From Lophium mytilinum (lineage: Eukaryota; Ascomycota; Dothideomycetes; Mytilinidiales; Mytilinidiaceae): a DNA stretch of 64,000 nucleotides. The notes under the pieces are model-generated. The model ran no database searches. It was not told where the DNA came from and worked only from the letters and a program-made list of their open reading frames with translations. The position numbers were made by a program, and so were the translations under genes. The stretch lies in NCBI GenBank assembly GCA_010093605.1, contig MU004181.1, positions 3,254,215 to 3,318,214 on the forward strand. Direction: 5' to 3'. Shown piece after piece: positions 56,115 through 64,000 of the stretch. Within the stretch, counting starts at the first letter, position 1; the number at the start of each line of letters is the position of its first letter.

Positions 56115-59100
56115 TTACAAGTCATCCGCTTTTTGCGCCCTGCGCTTCGGGTTTGCCGTCCGCTTCTTGGGAGTCGATTTTTTCGGCGAATCCCCACCCT
56201 CAATATATTTCAACAGTTCTTCTACGCTCCTCTGATCGCGGAATTGGCTTGATATGCTACGCGCTTCTCGTCCGTCTGCCTGAGCGCTAGTTTGGCCAAC
56301 CTGAGGCTGCGGACGAAGTGTCCCTCGGGTGTTGAGTTGCACCCGTCGGACCTTTCCTTTGGCTAGATCCTGTAGTTGCTTTGCTTGTGTGACGGCGGTC
56401 TGCGTGAACTGCTCAAGCCACTGGCCTGCTTCCTTCGTGTTTCGGTCTTCGGAGCCGAGCACCGCGTTGAAGATTTTATAAGACTCCCTCATGCGGTTTG
56501 CAGCACCGCGCATGTCCTTGTCCAGCGCCAGCGCCTGCGAAAGCTGGAACAATAGCGTTGCAGTGTTGATGGACTGTTTTCCGGAAACTTGTTCGCAGAT
56601 GGCAAGGGAAGCCTCGAACCACAATCGAGATTCGTGGTACTGCTTCATCGATTGAAGCATCACAGCGGCATTGTTTATGGTAGTAATGGAATCAGGGTGA
56701 TTGGGCCCGTAGATGATTTTCCACAATTCGAGGGCATGTCGGACGTAATGGAGAGCAGCCTTCGTGTTGCCAGTTGCGTGCTCAAACAGGCCGAGATTGA
56801 GATAACAGAGCACAGTCTCTGCATGATCGACACCCAAGGTACGTTCTGACACAATGACTGCTTTGTGTGCTAGTTCAACGGCCGCATTCTTCTCTTCAAG
56901 AGTATACAAAAGATTGGACAATTGGTGATACGCCCTGGCAACTTCGGGGTGTAAGACACCGTAGATTTGTTCGTGTAGCGACAACGATTCGAGTAGGAGC
57001 TCTTGGCCCAGCTCCTTTTGGTCTTGTGCCATGGAGAGGCGGCCAGCATCGAGCGCCTCCTCTGCAAGCATGCTTTTTGGTGATGCCTCTTTGACGACTG
57101 GAACAATGTTCAGGATGTCGTCAGCATGGAACGTCAGCGATGGTGCTGGTACCGCAGGGCTAGCTGGCCTAGGAGGAGAGGCCTGCTTCTTTTTCTTCTT
57201 GCTTGACCCGTTGGTGTTGCCATTTGTTGGTACCACCGCGTTGCCATCTGTGTGAGATGCTCCATTTGTATGCGGCTCTTTGACAAAAACATACTCTTTA
57301 CCTTCCAACTGTAGGCCGAGCTTCAAGGAAACCTCGCGAAGCAGTTGTAGGTACCTGTCATGTTCAATCCAGTTGTCTCCAAGATCGAAGCGATATCTTA
57401 GAGCAACTTGAGCGGTGATATCTTTCTTCAGAGTAGCAGGGGACACTTTCTCAAAGCTGAAGTCGCCTTCGGGGTACATGGCCTTGAGCGAGTCGTCGAG
57501 CTGAGGAACTGGTTTTCCGTTCACGCCTTCTCCAAGAAGGCAGTTCAACAGATGTGCCATACAGGAAACGGCAAAAGGAACAGGTAGATGCCTCATGAAC
57601 TGGTTTGCGACATGCTTGAATCCTCGAGAGATCATTTCCTGCACGGACAAGCGCTTCAAAGCCTGGAGTCTCGCATCCTCCTTGTCAGCCAAGGTAGCGA
57701 GCTTCCCCAGGTAGCGGATGTTGATACCACGCTTGTGAAGCAGAGTGCTCAGCGAAGCACCATCCATGGGGAATCCTACTTCCCCTTCTTGAAGCTCGTG
57801 TACTAAACGTGGTATGACCTCTGATAGAAGGTGGCCACATGCTGCACGTACTTCCGCTTCGTCCTTGGCCCACTCCTCTTTGTCTTCGTCTGACTGCGGC
57901 TTTTGGCCACAGAAAACGTCTGGATTGAGTGCGAATCGGAAGCCGCTAATGTCAACGCGCTCTTGCTCAGCTTCCTTATCTCCGCCATCCTCTTGGCTTT
58001 CGGCATCCTTTTTGGCGACAGCGCCTTCGTCTGCTTTCTCACCATTCGACTCTGAGGTCTTTGTGGATCCGGCACTTTCTTTGGTTGATTCCGCCTTCTT
58101 AGCTAGTTCCTCCTTGATATAATCCCGTAGCCTGACCCTGGAGAATGACTCTACCAACTCAGGGCGCAGCACAGCCATACGATGCGGGTAATCGCTTTCC
58201 TTCGGTTTTGCGCTGTCGTCCTTCGGAGGTTCGCTCCAGTATTGCTCGATCCAAGAAACATCCAGAGGGGTAACCCTGTACAGGTCAAGAGCGTACTTCC
58301 TACCATCAGTTCCAATGAGTCCCTTGGTTTCCACGCTGCCCTCCAGCTCGTGCCGGATATCCTCCTTGTCCCAGACAGGGTGCTTCTTGACATGGAGTAG
58401 CTTAGAGAGCTTCTCAAACAGCGGGACGAAGGCTGCATCCTCTGCAACAACGTCTTTGCCCTCAACCCCTCCGTAGTCGATCTGGTGCTCTCCGGGTTCT
58501 CGCTGCTTGAATATACCTGGGACAATGCTCTGGCCCACAATGCGCTTGCCAAGATAGTCTACAACAACAGTGCCTGGCGTGAACAGACCCTGTATGTCGA
58601 GATTGTTGACAGCACGTACACCCGTAACATCCTTGCCTGTGGCTACTCGAGCAGCCTCATCACCACCATCAGTCGTGAACGTACCCACGCCGTCGGCACC
58701 GAAAGAGAAGAAAATGTTGTTGTAGACGAATATTTGGGCGTCTCTGCTTTCAGTGGGATTGAGAGGAGCCACCTCACCGCGTGCAACAAGCATGGCTCCG
58801 CGGGTAGCGGCGTCATTGTAATCTGCGAACAACTTGGAAGTCAGGCGCTCACGAAAAACGCGGTCTTGAACGGCCTCTTTGGCCATCTCCCTTGTGGACT
58901 GGAACTCCTCATTCCAGTCACGTAGGGTATCAGTGTTTTCTAATCCTGATATCAGATAGCTCTCTTGTGTCCGTGCAATATCCGACTGATGGGTAGTTAG
59001 CGAGGAGCTCGGTGGAGGAACCATCCATGGGTTGGCTGGAATAGCATTCGATAATTGGAAGATGGTCAGGAGGTCCTTTTTCGCGTTCAAGTCCAGTAGG

Positions 59101-60212
59101 GCTTTGAAAGCGGGGTCAAAAGAAGGCGAAATTTGGGCGATCAGATTAAGCAGCGAGTGCGCGGCATAGTCTTTGGGTGGCGGCCTTGGGAATGGGTCGA
59201 ATTTGCTGTTTGAGGACTTGTTGACGTAGAAACCCCCAACATGAGCAGTGATCTGGTGCTGCTCACCCTCGATTGTGGTTACTTGAAGATACAGGAGGTG
59301 TCCTTTGGCGCGTAGATGGTATGGGGGTGGATTCCAGGGGGATACTGCGATGGATTTCAACGTCTTTAGGGGACTCTCGGGGGCGGGTGGTAGGAGGTGT
59401 TTCACCGATCCCAAAGCTTCGAAGTCGTAGTCTCCCATGACGGCCCCTTCGGGAGCTGCTGGGCTAGCACCATTCGCAACAGAGTTCTCCACTGTGTCCG
59501 GCCCAACGCTGTCGTGCAGGGACAGCCCCGCTAGGACGCCATGCAGTGTGTCGGTGCGATCTCCGGCTGCCCCTATGAGCTCCCTAACTCGTACCACATG
59601 CATACGAGCGTCTTTCTCAGTGTATGGATCTTCCACCAGTGTTAGCTCTGAATCGGGGCTGAGGCTAGGAACCTCGGAAAGCTCGATGAAGTCGTTGATC
59701 CGCTGCCCTTTGTGCTCGAGGTGGAAGCAGGAGTACTGAAAGGTCGGGGGTTGTTCCACGATGGACTGGCGCAGGTCCTGGACTTGCTCTTGGGTCGACA
59801 TCTTCAAGGTGTTAGCCACGGACACTGGAAGAGGCTGTGAAGCTGCTGCATACCATGACCTGTGTTTTATACGGTTCGTGTGGGAGAATGACGGTGATCT
59901 GGAAGACAGCTATAGCACGCACAGTCAGCCATTGGCAATGACAAGCACCGCGGGAGCAGCGTGAAGGAGTGATAAGGCATACTCTCGGCATTGTCTCCAT
60001 TCGGCTCGTCCTGGGAGCTCTCTCCCGTTGCGTCCCCATTGACGGTAGACACGGCATCGGTAGGTTGGGAGAGGCCTAGAATGTTGAGATGGTTAGCTCA
60101 TTGCTGCAATTGACACGATCGGCGTACTGGAGGAGCGAAGATGGGGTTGCTTGGAAAAAGTGAAGCGGTTGGGGAGCTCACCTGTAATGGAGGCGTCATG
60201 ATGGTCGGCCAT
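56115..60212 (-). CDS. CLU1: clustered mitochondria protein Clu1 (eIF3-associated)
   Basis: Four exons on the minus strand (60212-60182, 60075-59983, 59909-59854, 59801-56115) give 1,288 residues, the family's normal length. The N-terminal ubiquitin-like domain is built across the small exons (VFQITVILPHEP, YSCFHLEHKGQRINDF). The CLU domain holds AIPANPWMVPPP, SRDAQIFVYNNIFFSFG and ALDLYRVTPLDVSWIEQYW. A Lys/Glu linker follows, and the C-terminal TPR repeats include AYHQLSNLLYTLEEKNAAVE, VLCYLNLGLFEHATGNTKAA and SITTINNAAVMLQSMKQYHE. Clu1 binds mRNAs for mitochondrial proteins and keeps mitochondria dispersed. A further 52-nt intron with a CTAAC branch site before exon 4 is needed; an unspliced read would start at a spurious SVANTLK. 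The tail is Lys-rich. Confidence 0.96.
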
Positions 60213-60512
60213 GGCTAGGGCACGAGATGAGGAAGGAGGTAGGAATGGACTACGGAGTGCACGAGACTAGGTTCGGGACGGAAAGAAGAGGATATATGGC
60301 GCGAAGAGGGAGGTACAGAAAACGCATAAATGCGCAATTGCGGTGATGGTGGATGCTCGCAGCACCTCGATAAACTTTTTCCTAAAAGCACTCACGGTTT
60401 TCTCCGGGCAGCCGGCCCAGTCCTCGGGTCTGCCCCCTGTCGCAGCCACAGCCTTGCGGTCAAGCCCCACCAGCAAGAGTCGGCAACGTCGGGATATCAA
60501 GCTCAACCCTGT
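60213..60512. promoter_or_regulatory. CLU1 upstream region up to the transposon
   Basis: A 300-base 5' region of CLU1, ending at the left terminal repeat of the Tc1/mariner element. No distinct motif. Confidence 0.4.
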
Positions 60513-61803
60513 CACGCGGGTGACACGTTAAGCGATACACTAAAAAATGCCGCCCCCACTAAAAATCATTATTTCTCTATAAAAATACAGCCAAATTAAT
60601 GCTAATTTAAAAGCCAGTTATTGCGCCGTCCATCTTAATTACTATCCTTAGCCGCCGGGGCATAGAATTTACCCATTTATTAATAAAATTAGTTAAAACC
60701 TTATTCTATCCCTCTTAGAATAATTCTCTTATAGTATTCTTATTCTAGTAAGAGAACTTTTTAATATACTACTTAGGCGGCTACTAATAGTTCTTAATTA
60801 GAGCTAGATCTAGTAAAGAAGTATAGTTAAAGTAGTACTCTAAGTAATTTTATTCTTTCTAGGTCTAAATAATATTACTTTTCCCTATACTATAGCCGCT
60901 ATCTCTATCCTCTTCTAGAATAAAGTTATTACCTCTTTAAATCTAAGGCTTTATAAAAGGCTCTAGAATATAGTCTTAATAGACCTAGAGAGTTATCTTT
61001 CTATTTAAATTAGAGGGAATATTATAGAATAAGAGAGGACTCTTAAAATTCTACCCGGTAGCAGCCTAAGAATGCAGCCTTTTTTAAGCATTCTTAACTA
61101 TTCTATTATTAGTCTCTTAAATATAATTAGCGTAGTATCTTTAGCCTAGTTTTCTAATAATTTAAAGCTTTTCTTAGGGTTTAATACCCTAGTAAACCTT
61201 ATTAAAGAACCTAACCTAGTACTAGTTCTCTAGCTCTAGGTACTTTCTAAGTATATACTATGCCTATTTCTTTTAGTAATTTACTATAGATTTATTTATC
61301 TATTCTTTCTAGCAGGTAATATACTTATAATAGGCTATAGTACCTATTACGCGTAAAATAGTCCTACTAGAGTACTCTAGGCTAATTTTATAGCCTAGCT
61401 ACTTCTAGGTTATTACTTTTACTTTAAAGCCATCTAATTTTATAACCTTTTTAAGCTCTCTTATCTTTTTTAGAGTAATAATATGCTTTAAGCCTCTTCT
61501 CTCCTCTATATCTAGGTTATTATAGTACCTTCTTAGGTTATCTTTAAGCATTAAATAGCCCCGGGCATAGAAGATATTAAAATAGCAGAAAATAGCCTTA
61601 TTCTCCCCTATAATCCCTTTTAATTTATTATATTTAATAGCCCCTTAAACCTTAGCCTTAGTTAGTGTCTTCTAGTCCTTATAGCGGGCGTTGGCAGCGT
61701 TGTTAGCTATTATAGTGGGTGGTAAATAGGTAGAGATAGTAGTATGGGCGGATTTTTAGTGGGGGCGGCATTTTAGTATATCGCTTAACGTGTCACCCGC
61801 GTG
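60513..61803 (-). mobile_element. RIP-degraded Tc1/mariner DNA transposon
   Basis: Long terminal inverted repeats, 60513-60566 and 61752-61803 (both reading CACGCGGGTGACACGTTAAG inwards), agree except for one transition and a 2-bp indel. Between them the DNA is abruptly AT-rich and stop-ridden. On the minus strand, C-terminal fragments of a Tc1-type transposase remain legible: LEEDRDSGYSIGKSNII, LDLALIKNY in place of the usual SPDLAPIEN, and NKWVNSMPRRL near 60670. The pattern of TA excess is what RIP leaves. The element is about 1.29 kb, close to a short Tc1-like element. No clean TA duplication is seen at the outer edges. Confidence 0.85.
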
Positions 61804-62226
61804 CCTGTGTGCCTGTGACCCCATCAAACATCTCACCGCTGCGATGCCCGTGGCCTTTTCTCGGATGCGGTGCGCGTCACTGCCTCGAGAGCCCTCCATC
61901 TCCTGCATAACAAAGATGCCGTCTGATGCTCCTCCAGACGGTTTGGCATCCCGCAGCGCAGTGCGGAGAGCAGCTCGAGCCGACGGCTGACACTGCGCAG
62001 AGCTGTTCGTGGAACTAGTCGCGGCGCTCTCCTGAAATTTGGCCAGGAGTCCTGGAGTCTTTCATCATCGTGCACCATACGTCCATCTGCCATCCTCACA
62101 AACTCGGGCTTTGCTTGCTTGCGGCGACGTCTCCCTCTTTCGGCCTTCTCCTCCGCCTTGGAAGCCTCTCTTGACGTCTTGGTGAGACCTGGCGCGTCTG
62201 TCGCGCCTGTTGACGCGTGAGCAACA
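61804..62226. other. spacer between transposon and AAA gene
   Basis: About 420 bases. A minus-strand frame across 61833-62267 (with KPEFVRMADGRMVHDDERLQ) has partly protein-like composition but overlaps the start of the AAA gene; it is discussed under findings. Confidence 0.35.
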
Positions 62227-64000
62227 ATGATGCTCTCGCGAGTCGCAAGAACACGCATCACCGGCAACAGTCCCTGCCTGGCCTCTGCCTTTGTTCGTCG
62301 TCCTGCTATCTCGCGAACACATCCACGCTGGGCGACGGGTCCGCCGACGCCAAATCAGCCCAACCCTGATCCCGTCGACGATGCCGCTCCCGACCTAACT
62401 GGCGACAACAATGGCCGCGCCAAGTGGAAAGGCACTGCCTTCAAGATGTTCGAGAGTGCTATGACCACGTTCGCCTCTATTGCTGTTCTTGGGTGAGTGC
62501 GCCCCCTGCAGATCCATTCATTCACTTCGTCCTTAGAAGTCACGTGTGCACCAAGAACACAAATCATAACATTCGTGACCTTACGCTAAATATGGGTGAC
62601 ACAGCTTGGTCGGGTATAGCTACAACCGGTACTACAAGGCTCTTGTCCTGGAAAAGATGGAAAATGCGTTCCGACCAGGCGACCCTGTTCTCGAACTGGC
62701 TGCTCAGGGCAAGCAAATTGCCGGGAGACCTAGTCAGCCGGGAGATGTGCCTGGCGTTGGTGGAGACGAGCACGAACGCTGGATTCCGCGAGCTGAGCAG
62801 CTCAAAATCGACGCCATTATCAGAGGAGACGATCGTGGCCACTACCATCTGCTGATTGGCGAGAAAGGAACCGGAAAGTCTTCCATGTTGATTGAAGCAA
62901 TGTACAAGGTTGACGGTGAGGGCGTCGCTATGTTTGAGGCCCATGCCGATCTAGAGATATTCAGAGTCCGGCGTGCGTGCCCCTTAGTCCCTCCCTACCA
63001 TCTTCACCTTCTCACATGTTTACAGTGGGAAAAGCCTTGGACTTTGAATTTCACGAGGATAACATTGGCTCTCTGTTCTCCATTCGTGGTCCACGCGATG
63101 CATCCGCACTGCTCGATATCGAACGTGCCCTCAACAAGCTCGAAAAAGTTGCGCTGAACCGGAGGAAACGGGTTGGGCGACCCTTGATTCTGATCATTAA
63201 CAGCGTGCATCTGCTCAGGGATGACGAAGACGGCCGAGATCTCCTAGAGCTGATTCAGCAACGTGCTGAACAATGGGCTGCCTCCAACCTCGCTACCGTC
63301 GTCTTCAACAGCGACGACTACTGGGTTTATGAGCGGCTAAAGCAGTACGCGACCAGGATGGAAGTGACCCCAATAGGCGACTTGCCGAAGGACAGGGCGA
63401 TTCAAGCCTTGCGCAATTACAGAATGAAATACTTCCAAGAGGAGCCAGAGGTTTCTCTGCTCGAGAAAGTTTACGATCAGATCGGGGGCCGATTAACATT
63501 CTTGAACCGCGTTGCCAAGTCCGAGGACATGATGCACACGTGTCGTAAGATCTGCGAAATGGAGAAAACATGGTTTCTGAACCAGTGTTGGATCCTGGGA
63601 ATGGAGATGGACGACGATGTCATGGACCAGCAAAAATATGCCGTATGCGCTCTCGCTTACTAACATTTTCATGTCTTCTTCATTGGCTAACACTCCTCAG
63701 TCTGCAGCTATGGTCCTAGCCAAGGCTCTCGTTGACAAAGAAAGCGAGATGGACACGATATACGACGAACAAAGAGGACATATTCTGCCAGAAATACCAG
63801 TACATGAAGCACGGCAAATCATGACTCGAGCAGACTTCATCAAAGACTACGATCGCATCAACGTTTTCACGATCGATTCGCATGCTATGGTCCGCGCAGG
63901 TAAACATCACTCAACCTCGTTCTTTCACCAAACATTACTGATCGGTATTGATAGATTCCGTCCCCATGCAGAACGCCTTTCGGGAGATATGTTCCAAGCC
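62227..64000 (+). CDS. mitochondrial AAA ATPase with winged-helix type C-terminus (partial)
   Basis: Five exons are seen (62227-62492, 62605-62972, 63026-63642, 63701-63899, 63955-64000 and on); the gene runs off the right edge. The N-terminus is Arg/Ser-rich (MMLSRVARTRITGNSPCLAS), consistent with a mitochondrial presequence. A hydrophobic stretch (FESAMTTFASIAVLGLVGYS) follows. The ATPase module has Walker A as LIGEKGTGKSSML and a Walker B-like LILIINSVHLL, in the Orc1/Cdc6-like style. Conserved blocks include LGKALDFEFHEDNIGSLFSI and QIGGRLTFLNRVAK. This matches fungal proteins annotated as AAA with a C-terminal winged helix; their role is unclear, possibly in mitochondrial nucleic-acid or membrane quality control. 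Phases close at all four introns. Translation begins at MMLSRV. Confidence 0.85.

Noticed and set aside
59802-59825. CLU1 start at SVANTLK
   Set aside because: This segment lies in a 52-nt intron with a CTAAC branch site; upstream exons encode the rest of the ubiquitin-like domain.
1-64000. CRISPR arrays, prokaryotic operons, polyketide or peptide synthase genes
   Set aside because: None seen. The sequence is a fungal chromosome segment with spliced genes, and no backbone biosynthetic enzyme is present.

Overview
The window comes from a filamentous ascomycete, most likely Dothideomycetes or a close Pezizomycotina relative. The genes carry short introns of about 46-85 nt with GTRNGT donors and CTRAY branch sites. 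They encode fungal-type families: a Pho85-type cyclin, a SAT4/rhodopsin-domain membrane protein, a TRI12-type transporter, NmrA and GH76. There is also one AT-rich, mutation-degraded Tc1/mariner element of the kind left by repeat-induced point mutation (RIP). Most gene models below were spliced by hand so that exon phases close exactly; no homology search was run.

Layout. Bases 1-5.2 kb are GC-rich and almost gene-free, apart from a possible 3' gene end at the very left. A Pho85/Clg1-type cyclin follows at 5.2-7.1 kb. The stretch 9-26 kb looks accessory: a P450, two single-pass membrane-protein-like loci, a hypothetical protein, a SAT4-type membrane protein, a TRI12-type MFS transporter, a phospholipase D and a 203-bp MITE. 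From 26.5 to 29.5 kb there is a tandem pair of paralogous LPxELR (2EXR/F-box-like) proteins. From 30 to 43 kb come L-2-hydroxyglutarate dehydrogenase, a disordered protein, a 138-nt hairpin, the exon-junction factor Y14, an intron-containing tRNA-Leu(CAG), a GH76 mannanase-like enzyme, an NmrA-like reductase, an MDR reductase with an apparent reading-frame problem, and an ALKBH6-like dioxygenase. From 43 to 64 kb come a decayed small gene, an F-box/LRR protein ending in a CaaX box, a DUF1772 membrane protein, a secreted six-hairpin glycosidase-like protein, the mitochondrial m-AAA protease, Clu1, the RIP-degraded Tc1/mariner element, and a mitochondrial AAA protein that runs off the right edge.

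Functional themes. Mitochondrial housekeeping is concentrated at the right end (m-AAA protease, Clu1, the AAA/winged-helix protein), with L2HGDH further left. Wall or extracellular carbohydrate work is represented by GH76 and the six-hairpin protein. The P450, SAT4-type protein and MFS pump could belong to a small detoxification or metabolite locus, but no backbone synthase is present, so this is only a hypothesis. I did not find a convincing new multi-gene system. The most interesting items are the catalytic Asp pair of GH76 split by an outsized 547-nt intron, the near-perfect 34-bp hairpin behind a TATA-like sequence, the CaaX-tailed F-box protein, the two TIR elements, and several genes whose frames are broken or rescued only by very short introns.
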